From: Fagopyrum homotropicum
Lineage: Eukaryota > Streptophyta > Magnoliopsida > Caryophyllales > Polygonaceae
Assembly: GCA_033239125.1 (NCBI GenBank)
Contig: BSWB01000006.1
Location: 115,180,242 to 115,244,241, forward strand
Direction of reading: 5' to 3'
DNA length: 64,000 bases
In this document: piece by piece, positions 1 to 11,337 of the stretch
How positions within the stretch are numbered: the first letter of the stretch is position 1
How the letters are laid out: each line of letters starts with the position of its first letter
The notes under the pieces: generated by a model
What the model was told of the DNA's origin: nothing
The model's database searches: none
What the model saw: only the letters and a program-made list of their open reading frames with translations
Position numbers and translations under genes: made by a program

Positions 1-90
1 CGCCCAAGCTACCAGCTCCATCATTAGCCGGACCGTTGCTTGTCACAGACCCATTGGTTGCAAACCGTGCCTCTACGTCACTATGACATG
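1..90 (+). pseudogene. Copia element piece 1 (pre-integrase region)
   Basis: Reading the frame that ends in ANRASTSL-stop-H gives a sequence like the segment just before the GAG-pre-integrase domain of Ty1/copia polyproteins, normally '...SLWHARLGHP'. The TGA at 83-85 sits where a Trp codon (TGG) is expected. The frame breaks at 90 and the expected continuation, HARLGHPG, resumes at about 965 after an insertion. The sequence shows the homologous phrase and the break. That it is one element with the 960-3158 piece is inferred from the duplicated 12 bp at the two edges. It is non-functional. Confidence 0.6.
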
Positions 91-383
91 AAGCTTGTCA
101 AGCCGGCACCGTTCCGGCGCATTTTCTGGATTTTCCGTAATTTAGCGTTTTGTAATAATAAGTCTTTTTATTTTCGGAATATTAATTTCCGGGACTTTAT
201 TTCCGGGTATTAATTTTCCGAATTTAAGATTAGACTTTTGGTTTCGGAATTTGATTCGGAAACTTAATTCCGAACTTAAATTCTCAACCTTTCATATTTT
301 TAGGTGTTTCATTTTCGGAACTTAAATTCCGACTTTATTTCCGTCATTTAATTTCCGACTCTTTGTATGACCTTCATCCACTA

Positions 384-392
384 TATAAGGGG
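384..392 (+). promoter_or_regulatory. TATA box in the LTR-like insertion
   Basis: TATATAAGG follows an AT-rich upstream region with repeated CCGGAA/TTCCGA motifs and precedes a C/T-rich stretch. This is the U3/R layout of a plant LTR. It is seen directly; activity is not known. Confidence 0.5.
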
Positions 393-773
393 ATGCTTGA
401 CTCATTTGTAAAACATGTTCAATTTGATTAAGTATTGGGAAGTATTTTCCTCCTACTTACTTGAGCATCAATCCCTTTTCCAATCCTCTCAAAGTTCTTC
501 TTTTGGATCTTCGATCCAAACTCAACCACATTCGAGGGTTCTTCAAGAACCAACTCAACCGACCCACTTCAAGGCTTGATCGATCAATCTAGATCGACTC
601 AACCATACGACTTCCGCCTCCATCTCGAAGCTTCCGCAACCCATCTTCAAAGCATCCGCACTTCAACTAAGGAGTAGTTGAGCTTCAGCTTGATCTAGAT
701 CCGGAATATTTCATTGACGTGTCCAAGGACGCATCAGACGCTGTCCCCATGCCAACCATGCTCGCGCAATGAA

Positions 774-827
774 CTTTCCAGGAGGTCACCCATCTTGAAA
801 TTTCTCCCGCACGAGCACGCTTAACTC
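774..827 (-). other. 5S rRNA-derived internal promoter block (Cassandra-type)
   Basis: On the minus strand this segment contains GAGTTAAGCGTGCTCG (box A-like) and, about 15 bp further on, GATGGGTGACCTCCTGGAAAG (box C-like). The order and spacing are those of the plant 5S rRNA internal control region. The flanks are not 5S, and only about half of the gene is represented, so this is not a 5S gene. Cassandra TRIM retrotransposons are known to carry such 5S-derived sequence in their LTRs. Confidence 0.75.
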
Positions 828-959
828 TAGACTTATTTGTCCTCACTCTACCACTGAAAAGGAATAATTCTTGTTGACATGGGTAGCAACTCATCCTTAT
901 AACTTAGCCATAAATGCCCATTCATATGATGCGGGATGACAATCTTACGGAGTGTTACA

Positions 960-2310
960 CTATGACATGCACGGCTTGGTCATCCCGGCGCGCCTTTGTT
1001 GCTTTTCTTAGAAATTTGTCTTATTTTAAATGTAATAAACCAACTTTGGCTCCTCTTTGTCATGCTTGTTAATTAGGAAAACACCATCGGTTGTCTTTTG
1101 ATTGTTCTAAAACTAGTTTTGTTGTACCTTTTGACATTGCCCACATTGATCTTTGGACCTCTCCAATCCCAAGTCAGAAAGATTTTAAATATTACTTGCT
1201 TTTTCTTGATGAATTTTCCCATTTTTATGGATCTATCGAATAAAGTTTAAGTCTCAAGTGTTTGAATTATCCGTGTAACTTCATAGACTAGTCAAGACTC
1301 AATTTCAACTTGATATCAAGAGTTTTCAATGTAACATGGGACGCGAGTTTAACAACATCAACTTTCACAAGTTCTTTGTCGATCATGGCATTGTTTTTCC
1401 CTTCTCTTGTCCTCACACTTCTCCCCAAAATGGGAAAGCCAATCGAGTCATTCAAACTCTAAATAACATGATGTGTTATCTCTTGTTCATGCCTTCCTTC
1501 CCATCTCTTTTTTGCCCCATGCCATAAAATCTCTTGCTATCTCCTTAATATTCTTCCCTCCACTTGAATTCAAAATGAGTCTCCTACTCAAGTGTTGTAT
1601 CTTACATCACCATCCTTAAGCCATCTCCGGGTTTTTAATTGCCTTCGCTATCACAATCAAAATGCAACTATCTCCCACAAGCTCCAACATCGCACTAATC
1701 CTTGCATTTTTCTTGGGTATCGTACACATCATCGGGGTTATAAGTGTCTTGATCCGACAACTAATAAAATCATCATTTCTTGTCATGTCACTTTTGATGA
1801 GTCGGTTTTTCCATTTTCTATTCGCTCCCGAGTCTCCCCGGAAAATTATAACTCTCTTACCCATGATGATAATGTATCTCCTTATTATTTGGCCCAACTT
1901 GGATCATATGATGTCCCGGCCCAAACGGCCCAATGTCCCCAACTTGATGTTCCCGGCCCGTCACTTCCCCCAACCAACATTTGTGTCATCAGCCCCACCC
2001 ATCCCTTTGCCCTCTAAGTCAGGCCCATTGCTCAACCTGCTTCCCCTTGCCCATCAGCTTCATTTGGCCCATACCTAAATGCCGGAACCTAACCACCATC
2101 CACTGACCCCAATTCATTACACTTGGCCACCTAACTCCCAACCAGCAACCGGCCTACAACCCGCATCCAGTCCGGAATTTTTAAACCTAACCCAATTTTT
2201 GCTTAGCGGTTCACACCGTAGGAAACCACCAACCCATACCCCCTCTTCCAAAGACCCTCATTTTAGCCCTCCAAGACCCTTAGTGGTCCGATGCTATGCT
2301 CGATGAGTAT
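960..2310 (+). pseudogene. pol: Copia integrase (decayed) and Pro-rich linker
   Basis: This continues copia pol after the insertion. It starts with HARLGHPG, then a CHAC...LGKHHRLSF zinc-knuckle-like stretch, then LWTSPIPSQKDFKYYLLFLDEFSHF (core start, about 1150-1220). An EFNN...HGIVFPFSCPHTSPQNGKANR stretch follows (1336-1450). The clear integrase C-terminal phrase LRVFNCLRYHNQ...FLGYRTHHRGYKCLD comes next (1622-1760). A Pro/Ser/Thr-rich linker typical of copia polyproteins occupies about 1880-2310. The reading frame changes several times and has stops, so no functional integrase is made. The family is Ty1/copia; I do not assign the lineage. Confidence 0.85.
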
Positions 2311-2334
2311 CGATCCTTTATGTGAAACAACACT

Positions 2335-3158
2335 TTGGTTCTGGTTCATCGTCCTTATGAAGCTAACATTATCAGATGTATGTGGATATTTCTCCATAAG
2401 TACAGGTCAAACGAGTCACTCGAGCGATATAAAGCTCGTTTGGTTGCTAGTAGTTGTTTTCAACAGGTTGGTGTCGATTGTGATGAGACCTTCATTCTGG
2501 TTGTTAAACTGGCCACGATCAGGACTATTCTCACCATCATTGTATCTCGGTCTTGGTCAATCCATCAACTTGATGTTCAAAATGCCTTTCTACATGGTCA
2601 TTTGAATCAGACGGTTTATATGTTTCAACCTTCTGGTTTTTGTGATTCTTCCCACTCTAATCATGTATGTCTACTGCAGAAGCCTCTCTATGGTCTCAAA
2701 CAGGCTCTTCAGGCTTGGTTTCAACATTTTGGAGGCTTCTTATACCGCATTAGCTTTACTGGTAGTAAGAGTGATTCCTCACTTTTTATTTACAATCAAG
2801 GGACGGACATTTCTTATCATCTTCTATATGTTGATGATATTGTGCTTACTACTTCCTCTGATTATGTTACTCAGTAAAGAGTTTGCACTTAAATATTTGG
2901 GCACTCTGTTCTATTTCTTAGGTATTTCGGTCCGTCGTACTTCGTCTGGTTTATTCTTATCTCAAGATAAATATGACCGAGAGATTGTTGAACGGGTAAA
3001 GATGATGAACTGCAAACCTACAGTCACACATGTCGAGACCTTTGTCAAGCTCAATGCCTCCTCTAATTCTATAGTCAACGGTCCTACCCTATACCGGAAT
3101 CTAGTTGGAGCTCTCTAGTATCTTACTTTCAGATGGCTTGACATTAGTTTTGCGGTGC
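2335..3158 (+). pseudogene. pol: Copia reverse transcriptase, interrupted at its 3' end
   Basis: The copia RT is recognisable: YKARLVASSCFQQVGVD, QLDVQNAFLHGHL, PLYGLKQALQAW and the catalytic box YVDDIVL (about 2827-2847). A frameshift near 2870 moves the reading to another frame, with KYLGTLFYFLGISV and LSQDKYDREIVERV. The last codons (DISFAV) run into the target duplication GGTGC at 3154-3158, where Athila-A is inserted. The reading resumes at 21005 with QHICLFMHDPREPHFTTLK, so the split falls in the RT-RNase H linker. Dead copy. Confidence 0.9.
3154..3158. repeat. Target-site duplication of Athila-A, left copy (GGTGC)
   Basis: GGTGC lies directly before the LTR terminus TGTTCGCTCC and is repeated at 21000-21004 after the other LTR terminus. 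Removing 3159-21004 restores the copia reading frame, which confirms the duplication. Confidence 0.95.
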
Positions 3159-4914
3159 TGTTCGCTCCAAACGGTGTGTGCAAGCTTTAAATTTATAACC
3201 CTAGATGTAAGCTTAAAACAAGGATGCGAACCCGCAGTGTACGGGTCAATCGTAGTAAAAAGCAAGGAATTCCAGGGGTCGATCACAGGGACTTAGTGAA
3301 ACAAAGTCCAGTTACGGTATGCTTATGTAAATACTAACCACAAAAGGTGATCAAAACAATCAAAGATGAATAAGAAGTCAATAAAGCAAACATGCAATTC
3401 TAGAGATTAAAGCATCTAGTTGTGGTTCCTACTCAAGATCTAAAGATAAGCGGACAAAGTTGAGGTTTTTGCATAGGGAAGGTGTTACTAAGTGGAATAG
3501 ATCACCGGGTAAGTCTCACTACTCACTAATCCTAAACCGCAACTCCTATTACCGGGTAAGTCTCAAGGAATTAAGATAAAGAACTATAACCTCAAACTAA
3601 CACACCATCTAAGGGAATAGAATCAACCTTTACTGGGTAAGTCTCAGGCTAACTCACAAAGATGGGATGGAAGCACACTCAAACCCCAATAAAGGATAAA
3701 CCTTTATTACCTACACTTATGATCTTAGGTATACAAACTAAGGAATTACCGGGTAAGTCTCATCCTAAGCTTGCATTGAACCAGGAAGGGTGTAATAAGA
3801 ATAGGATTTGGCAAACTCTAACACTTAACTCTCAGTTTTGGGTTAGATAAGTCACCTCGGTCAGCCAAATTCCACCCCGGCCGAGATGTTCATCGACTGA
3901 GTGAGATGCTTAGGGTTAAGATTAAAGACTCGAACTTTCAGGGTCCTACTGTGATTAAGATCATTCTATCATTGTTTTTCCCACAACCTTCAGCCAATCA
4001 CCCTAGAATCACACAAGGAAATTAGCCACTCATCATCATGAAAGTATTAATCAAATATATGGGAAGAAGGTGAATATTTGAACAAGAAGAATTTAATGTA
4101 AAGACTTCAATAACTGAATCAAATATCACAACAAAAGCGTTCCTTGGATATAAATCCAACAAGCAAGACAACAAGGAAGAGAATCTAAGGTAATCTTACA
4201 AGAAAACCTCCAAAAGCTATAAAAGCTACAATCTTCAATCTTCCTTCAACCTTCAAAAAGGTTCTTCAAATCTTCCAACTGGAGTATGACTGCTGCGGTA
4301 TATAAACCCTGATCGATGGTATAGCATGATATTGGATTTGTGGAAATCCAACCCTTTTTATAGGAAAATAACCCTCCAAAGATAAGATATCTTAGAAAGA
4401 TCTCTTCCCATAAAAATAGGTAAAATATAAGATCTAGTATATCTTCTTCCTTCCAGGAGACAAGCCCAAAAATATAAGATCACTTTCCAAAGATAAAAGA
4501 TCTCAGCCAAAAATAAAATATTCTCGCCGCGTCCTAGGTATTCGCCTCGGTCGAGTCGACTTCCCTGGATCACCTCGGTCGAGATGAATCTGTGGTCAAC
4601 CGAGGTGAGTCACAACTGAATGTGAAATCTCTCAAAATTGGTCCAAAGTGAATCTCAAATCCATGGCCATGCTTCCTGGATGGTTCCTTATGTTCCTCAA
4701 TGTAGCTCCAATGACTCCATAGCTCCTCTTGCTCCTTTTTGATGCAAAACGTGCCATTTTACCTACGATTACAACAAAACTAGGTGTAGACCTCGATTCC
4801 CGCAAAGGTAGATAAAATGGTAATATAATCACAAAATATACATACAAACATGCAGATTATGAAAGAAAAAACGTCCAAAAAACCCTAAAATATAGACTAT
4901 AATTCATGCTATCA
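3159..4914 (-). repeat. Athila-A 3' LTR
   Basis: On the plus strand it starts TGTTCGCTCC and ends CATGCTATCA, so the element-sense LTR runs TGATAGCATG...GAACA. It contains a minus-strand TATA box, four copies of ACCGGGTAAGTCTCA (about 3503-3760), and two clusters of the CTCGGTCGAG word (3856-3910 and 4530-4612). It matches 12833-13327 plus 19738-20999 over its length. Confidence 0.95.
4355..4362 (-). promoter_or_regulatory. TATA box of the Athila-A 3' LTR
   Basis: On the minus strand it reads CCTATAAAAAGGGTTGG. The same box occurs in the other family LTRs at 14553-14560, 19201-19208, 20439-20446 and, on the plus strand in Athila-D, 56283-56290. Confidence 0.7.
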
Positions 4915-4931
4915 AAATACCCCATACTTAG
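4915..4931 (-). other. Polypurine tract of Athila-A
   Basis: The minus strand reads CTAAGTATGGGGTATTT directly next to the LTR start TGATAGC. This is the expected position for priming plus-strand DNA synthesis. The same tract is present in A2 (15085-15101) and B (24339-24355). Confidence 0.8.
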
Positions 4932-6367
4932 CCCTTGCTTATCCCCAAGCAAGTTCCGCATATAAAAGACAAGATAGAATGGATTAATAGTCAAAAAAAT
5001 CAATGAAAAGTCTTTCAAAAACATTTTATGGTGTGCAACTATCATAGATCACTCTAAGAGAATACTTCATGGAATTTAAAAACCAAATATGATCAAAACA
5101 TTTTATAAATATAGGAAAGTTGTTCATCTTTGCATAAAATCATAGAATGCATAATAAGTCATATTCATCAAAATTAATCATGTATAATCCAGTTTAAACC
5201 ACTAAGTCAATCAACAAGCTTGAGGTCTCAAGGGCTTCCCAAAAGAAAGGTCAAGAAACGTGTAGGGTAGGGATGTATGTAAGGTAACATGCTGCTAGAA
5301 TCCGGGAAAAGGGTGAACTTCACTTTCACTTTGACTTGCAACATCTTCCACCAATAAGCTTTGCTTATTTCACACTTTTTCTTTTACTTTACTTTTTGGG
5401 ATGCATGGACAGAGGTGCACAATAACCGAAGCCTAGGAAATCAGAAATCATCAATTTCTTGAGATGCATCAAAACCTTGATGCACATACCATGACCCGTT
5501 AGGAATATCGCTCAATCCGACTTTGGCAAGACACAAACACCCGGCTATGTGAATGGTGCCGAGTTACTCATCTTCATGATTGACTTCCCCAGACCTATTA
5601 TTACTTTCTAACACTTTCACTTCCAGCCAACTTCTCAACTTTAACTTCACTTGCTTTCACCACTTCGCTTGCTTCCAAATTCCCGGATAGGTAAAGGGAG
5701 GCAAAATGTATATGAGGGGCTAAGCATGATCAAGAAGAAGAAGAGAGAAGAATGAATTGCCTTGGTCTTTCCAGGAAGAAAGTGAGAGAACTCATAATGT
5801 GGTGTCAACCTTCAAATTCAACATAATTTAGATAAAAACAAGGTATTAAACATGCCAATAATTTCAAACAAAGCATTTAGCAACTTAAACATATTATAAA
5901 ACCTTTCAAACACATAAAGAATTTAAAACCAGTCAGTAAGCAAGATCTTCACTGAGATCATATCCAAATAAGTAACACAAAAATCGTTTTCGAAATCTCT
6001 CAGTTAACCCACCTCGGTCGAGGTGTTCGTAGGTCAACCGAGGTGAAACGCCTCGTTCGGCCAGAATTGCCCCGGTCGAGGTCCAAATTTTTTTTTTTAA
6101 AACCAGTTTTCTTTCAGTTTCGACGTTTTTCTCAATCAAATAACCTGTAAGTATGCATGCAATCTCAGATAAACATATAGAAGCAACTGAAGCATAAAAT
6201 ATCAATATCTGATCAAGTAGAGTCATACATAAGTGTCAAATATCACATAAACACCCCATACTTGGGACACACTGTCCCAATGGGTCAAAATAAGTCTAAA
6301 GGATAAAAGTACTCACCGGATAAATAGTTGAACTGCATAAAAAATAATAAAGAAAATCCTGCAGCTC
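4932..6367 (-). other. Athila-A 3' untranslated region with a conserved block
   Basis: This holds no coding sequence of note. A segment of about 210 bp (about 5395-5600) is almost the same in A2 (15557-15765) and strongly conserved in the more distant Athila-B (24807-25010). Phrases such as GGCAAGACACAAACACCC and TGAATGGTGCCGAGTTACTC are shared. At 6008-6082 there is a cluster of CTCGGTCGAG words. At 6249-6275 a second PPT-like stretch, ACCCCATACTTGGG, adjoins the short inverted repeat TGGGACA...TGTCCCA. Confidence 0.7.
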
Positions 6368-7746
6368 TCAGTAGTCACGATCCGGTGGTGGTGGTGGTGG
6401 CACGTACGGATATTGGGTTGGGTCGAACGGATACCCCATGATGTGCTCAAACTGGATCTGGGCCATCATGTGCTGGTAGTGCTGCTGCTCCTACATCTCG
6501 CGGATATCCAGTGACAAAGCAGCATATGAATCAATAACCTGATCCGTCAAGTCATCGATCCGTCTGTGAGCATCTGGATCCATGCGTCGGTGTGTCCTAC
6601 GCCTAGCAGGTCTCACTGGAGAAGTAACAGGTGCAGGCTCAGTGTCCTCCTCATCCAGATCTATAACTGGTGGCGTGCTCGTCCCTGCAGTATTTGTCCC
6701 TGTATCCATCGAGACTCCACCCTCTCTCTCATCAACTGTCTCCTCATCATCAACCTCCTCTTCTCAGCTGGGGCAGCTGCTGCCTCTCTGTAATCCTCCA
6801 TCAGTGGAGCCCAAGCGGTCTGCCAATAATGTGGGTCATAAACAATGAACTTGGCAGACCACCTGATCCCCTGTGGCGCAGTCAGCTCCCACGGCATAGC
6901 CACGTACGGAGTAGTCAGACCTCGGGGAACTAGAATCCGCCGAGTGATCATCTCCTGCAATCCAAGCGGCTTGGCAGCTGCTACCATCGTGCAAGCACTG
7001 AGATCCATGTCCTGATAGCTAGCTATATGGGTGACAAGCCCTCCGCAGCAGATGTCTTCCTTCGCCTTGGCCTTGATCCTGTGCAGATCCTCTGCCAGCA
7101 TCAAGCCAAAGTCCGGGATACCCCCAATAACCATGCAGTATAAACTGAAAAGCTCCCCCTGTCGAATGTTTTGGGGCGTCTCAGTATGCGCCAGAAGCAT
7201 CTCACTGAAGATCCGGTGGGATAACCTAAAGGCTAGGTGGAAGATGACCTTCTCCCTGGAATCTCCAGGGCGCCATCTATCTGCGTGCTTAACAATATGG
7301 GCAATCTTCCCCCAAAACTCCCTAGCTACTGATCGGGACGGGAAGTCAACATCGGTGGGCTTCGGAAAGCCGAAAATATCTCTCCAGTACTCAAGTGGCA
7401 CTAAGAAGTTCCGCTTCATCAACCGGTACTTCACAGACTGCTCTGTGGGAAGGTAGGTGAAGGAGCTAACGAACTCTAAGGTCGGCTCCAAATAGGCTGG
7501 GGCTCGGATCTCAGTAAACTGATCCAGCCCAACTGTAGAAATCTTCCTCCTAAGGTCTCCGTCTACCTGGAGGCAATCAAAAGCAGACACGTCCAGGAAA
7601 CGTGGTGCAATCACTGAACGGCCAGAAATATGGTCGTAATCGACCTGGTGTCGCTCATGGATCACCGGTCGATATGGTCGGGAAGAAGAGGAAGAAGGGG
7701 AAGGTGAGGATCTATCCCTGAGGGCAAGGTGGCGGTCAGAACTCAT
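6368..7746 (-). pseudogene. Athila ORF1/env-like protein of Athila-A (frameshifted)
   Basis: This is the extra ORF downstream of pol. The longest open part (7746-6661) starts MSSDRHLALRDRSSPSPSSS and includes LEFVSSFTYLPTEQSVKYRL and PLEYWRDIFGFPKP, the pattern of the plant 'ATHILA ORF-1' family. Its function is unknown, although the position has been compared with retroviral env; I see no clear signal peptide or membrane segment. A frameshift near 6765 moves the acidic C-terminal tail (DEEDTEPAPVTSP...) to another frame. A TAG at 6491-6493 precedes the final QYPYVPPPPPPPDRDY and stop at 6368. The Athila-D counterpart at 62949 is similar. Confidence 0.75.
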
Positions 7747-8560
7747 TTTCAGAAAATCAAACTGTCAGGTCACCTCGGTCGACTGACAACACTCAAGAAT
7801 CACCTCGGCCGAGGCACAGCTCGACTGGACCGAGGTGGAAAACTGGATTCTAATTCCTTCTGAAAATTCAGTTCTTTACCCCCAAAAATCACTACAATTG
7901 CTTCCTATGGGGTACTTAAGCCTTTCCTCAACAAATGCAGGGGCAACCAAAGCCCAAATCGAAGCGAAACGGAGAGGTTAGGGTTTCGGTTCGTTTTACC
8001 TCGTTTTGGCCGAATCGGTTCGATTTTCTACAGATCTGTACTTGCAACACGATCCTCTATCCTTCAATCGTAGTTTGGAGACAGAAATCGTCGAAAACGA
8101 GCAAGAAATCGGAGAAGCGAGGTGAACTGTCGCCGCGGTCGAGGGGAAAGAGTAAAGTGAGGAGAGAGAAATGTTCCGCCTTTTATTCCCTTTTCTGGAC
8201 TGCTGTCACCTCGGACGAGATGGTCTCGACTGGACCGAGGTGGTACGGGCAGAGGTGGTTCTTCAGAAAACCCTAGTCATCTCGGTTGCTCAAGAATCAT
8301 CTCGGTTGAGGTGCTCTGATAGCAACCGAGATGCCTCAGTCAAACTCCGTCTTCTCAAATTCTCGAACTTCTGTCCTTCCAGTTATGCTCCTTCCTTAGA
8401 TGTCTCCTGGTATCTGTCTAGAACGCCAAAACAAAACAAAGCAAAGCAAAAGCAAAAACTATCTAAGCTAGACTAGAAAACGGGAAAAGAAAGCAATACC
8501 TTGGGTTGCCTCCCAAGAAGCGCTTGGTTTAAGGTCGCTAGCTGGACCATGATGCTTCTC
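7747..8560 (-). other. Spacer between integrase and env-like ORF
   Basis: About 0.8 kb without a supported gene. It is dense in palindromic words (7766-7840, 8130-8150, 8205-8345), in the form CACCTCGGNCGAGG. At 8498-8548 is a conserved pyrimidine/purine block, CTTGGGTTGCCTCCCAAGAA, also found in A2 (16700) and Athila-D (62155, inverted). It marks the common point after pol. Confidence 0.6.
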
Positions 8561-11272
8561 TCAAACGAGGTATATTGGTGCAACCTCCTCAACCGGAGTT
8601 TCCGGTTGGTACTTCTTAAGTCTATGACCGTTGGCCTTGAAGCTTCCGCTAGTTTTGTCCCATATCTCAACTGCACCATGAGGAAAAACATGTTTCACAA
8701 CATAAGGTCCGGTCCATCTAGATTTTAACTTACCTGGAAAAAGGCGGAGGCGGGAGTTGAAGAGTAGAACTAAGTCTCCTTCGTTAAGCTCCTAGGGGAC
8801 GATACGCTTGTCATGCCATCTCTTCGTCCTTTCCTTATAGATTTTGGCATTCTCATAGGCGTTCAAACGCAGCTCCTCCAGCTCGTTGAGTTCCAATAGT
8901 CGCTTCTCGCCGGCCTCCTTAATGTCGAAGTTCAACCATTTGATTGCCCAATATGCTTTGTGTTCCAATTCAACGGGAAAATGGCAAGACTTCCCATATA
9001 CCAAATTATAAGGGGTGGTACCTATGGGAGTCTTAAATGCGGTCCTGTACGCCCAAAGAGCATCGTCCAATTTCATGGACCAATCCTTCCTCGTCCTAGA
9101 GACGGTCTTCTCCAAAATTGCTTTGATTTCTCTATTCGAGATCTTGACCTGTCCACTAGTTTGAGGGTGATAAGGGGTTGATATCTTGTGGGTTACCCCA
9201 TACTTCGATAGAAGTGCCTTGAACTTCCGGTTGATGAAATGCGTTCCTCCATCGTTGATGATGATGCGTGGAGTTCCAAACCGTGGAAAGATAGTTCTGT
9301 TTAGGAACTTCACAACTACCTTGGCGTCATTAGTGGGAGAAGCAATGGCCTCGACCCATCTAGAGACGTAATCAACTGCAAGAAGAATATAGAGGTTTCC
9401 TCTGGAGGATGGGAAAGGTCCCATGAAGTCAATCCCCCATACATCGAAGATTTCCACCTCTTGGATGTTGTTAAGTGGCATCTCGTTCCTCCTTGATAAA
9501 TTTCCTGTTCTTTGGCATGCATCACAAGAGACAACAAAGGATTGTACATCCTTAAATAATGTAGGCCAAAATAAACCGGAACGCAATACCTTAGTGCATG
9601 TTTTATCGGTGCTAGCATGTCCTCCACAAGGAAGTGAATGGCAATGCCGTATAACGCTATTAACTTCATCTTCCGGAATGCATCTTCGAAGCATCCCATC
9701 CGGCCCGCGCTTGAATAGCAGCGGCTCGTCCCAGTAGTAATGTCGTACTTCTTTGAAGAATCTCTTCTTTTGAGAGTACGTCAATCCGGGCGGTGTTTCC
9801 TGGCAAACAAGATAATTCACAATATCAGCATACCAAGGTCCGTTATTGTCAAAAAGTTGGTGGATAGAATGTTCCACCAACTTAGGATGAATGTCAAGAA
9901 AGGGAGTAAGAAGTTTATTATTCTCAGTAGTCTTAGTTGACATCATCTCGCCATCGACCTCGGTCGAGGCGCAGAGGCGTTGACCGAGATGTTCTTCGGT
10001 CGCCTCGCTCAGTCCAGGGAGTGCCTCGGTCGAGGTACTGCAACTGGAACCGAAACTGGAGATCCTCGCCTCCTGGGTTAGCTTCTCAGTTTTAGCTCCT
10101 GGATCCTTTTCCAGTGCTTTTAAGCTCCGTATATCTGCATCACAAGAAGCATCTATACCTTCCTCCATTAAACTGAAGCTAATAACTCTTTCGAGTGGAT
10201 CGTTAATAAGGATAGAGCTCACCAATTCTCTTGACTCTTTTTCATTGTAGATGTTGAAGGTATCATCAGTTAGCTGCTCCCCTTTCATGGCTGCAAGTAG
10301 TGCGAACTCCACTTCATCGCCGCCAATGTTGAATTTCAACTTGGCGTTCTTGCAATCCACGTTGCAACCCGAAGTTGCTAGAAATGGCCTCCCGAGAATA
10401 ATAGGGACAGGATAATCTGCGGGAATGTCAAGTACAACAAAATCTATAGGTAGATAGAAGTTACCTAACTTGACTAGAACGTCCTCCAAGATGCCCACGG
10501 GATGGGTGATGGAGCGATCCGCCATGTAAAGTCGAATCTTGACCGGCTTGGGCTCTCCAAGTCCGATCTTCACACATAGCTCCAGCGGGATGATGCTCAC
10601 GCTGGCTCCTAGATCACAAAGGGCTTCACAAGTGACATCCCCAACTTGAATGGGAATGCAAAATGAGCTGGGATCTCTCAATTTAGGAGGCATCTTCTCC
10701 TTCATGATTTGTATGAGTTCCGAGGATTTAGATGTCATCCTAACTTCACCAAAGTCTTCTAGCTTCCTTTTCCTTGATAAGATCTCCTTCAAGAACTTCC
10801 CATAGGCGGGCATTCCTAGAATAGCATCAAGGAAAGGAATGTTAATATGCAGTTTATTCATCAAGTCAATGAACTTACATGAGTGCTTGTCTAGATGTGC
10901 TCTGGCCCTTGACTGGGGGAATGGAAGTGGTGGTTTGTATGCATGAGGTGGAACATAAACTTTAGTTTTCCCCTCCGCTTTCTGTGGCTCCACCTCGGTT
11001 GGCATCTCGGCCGAAGTGTTCTTCGACTGCATCTGGACCGAGGTGGTCTTCGTCGGTACTGGCACCGACCGAGGCACTGGATCTGCAGTTTTCAGTCCAC
11101 TCCTCGTAGTTATGGCCATGATCTGGCCCTTAGGGTTGCTTTCCGTTCTTGCTGGAAGCTTCCCTGGATCTCTTGGCGCTTCATTCGCCCTACTTGCAAG
11201 TTGTTGTTCAAAGGCTTTTTGGGCCTTCGAAAATGAAGTCATAGAAGTCTCCATAGCGTTGAGCTTGATCAA
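8561..11272 (-). pseudogene. pol: Protease-integrase pol of Athila-A, RT/RNase H absent
   Basis: A continuous 826-codon frame (11272-8792) reads gag C-terminus, then protease with ALCDLGASVSIIPL (active Asp about residue 220) and IILGRPFLATSGC. It passes directly to the pre-integrase region (LFDNNGPWYADIVNYLV, about residue 473) and integrase. The zinc finger uses H545, H552, C583 and C586. The core has D615 (WGIDFMGPF) and D674 (INDGGTHF). The position 35 residues after D674, where the third acidic residue belongs (HPQTSGQVK), is Lys710. After a TAG at 8792-8794 the same frame continues with LNEGDLVLLFNSRLRLFPG and RWTGPYVV, the GPY/F end, to 8561. RT and RNase H are wholly missing while the frame is kept. 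This copy should not integrate unaided. Confidence 0.9.
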
Positions 11273-11337
11273 GATAGCCTCCAGAACCGCGTCTTTCTTT
11301 TCCGGCTGAGACGAACTTGATCCTTGCCCCTGGCTTT

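Larger units (their letters stand above)
91..957. mobile_element. LTR-like insertion inside copia, with a Cassandra-like 5S block
   Basis: About 867 bp separates copia pieces 1 and 2 and is bracketed by the 12-bp direct repeat CACTATGACATG (79-90 and 958-969). Read on the minus strand, the right edge begins TGTAACACTCC (959 leftward), a start typical of Cassandra and chromovirus LTRs. The left two thirds are rich in TTCCGGAA-type repeats, carry a TATA box and resemble 48880-48985. The right third contains a 5S-derived stretch. It looks like a solo LTR or a chimera of two LTRs, but I cannot fix its left terminus. A 10-12 bp flanking duplication is longer than the 5 bp usual for LTR elements. 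Confidence 0.6.

Noticed and set aside
774..827. 5S rRNA gene
   Set aside because: Only the internal control region is represented, diverged, inside an LTR-like sequence; no full 5S unit or array.
685..894. 69-codon minus-strand ORF
   Set aside because: It overlies the 5S-derived block of an LTR and is a by-product of that sequence, not a gene.
6566..7456. Several plus-strand ORFs of 75-141 codons
   Set aside because: Shadows of the minus-strand env-like ORF with no recognisable motifs.
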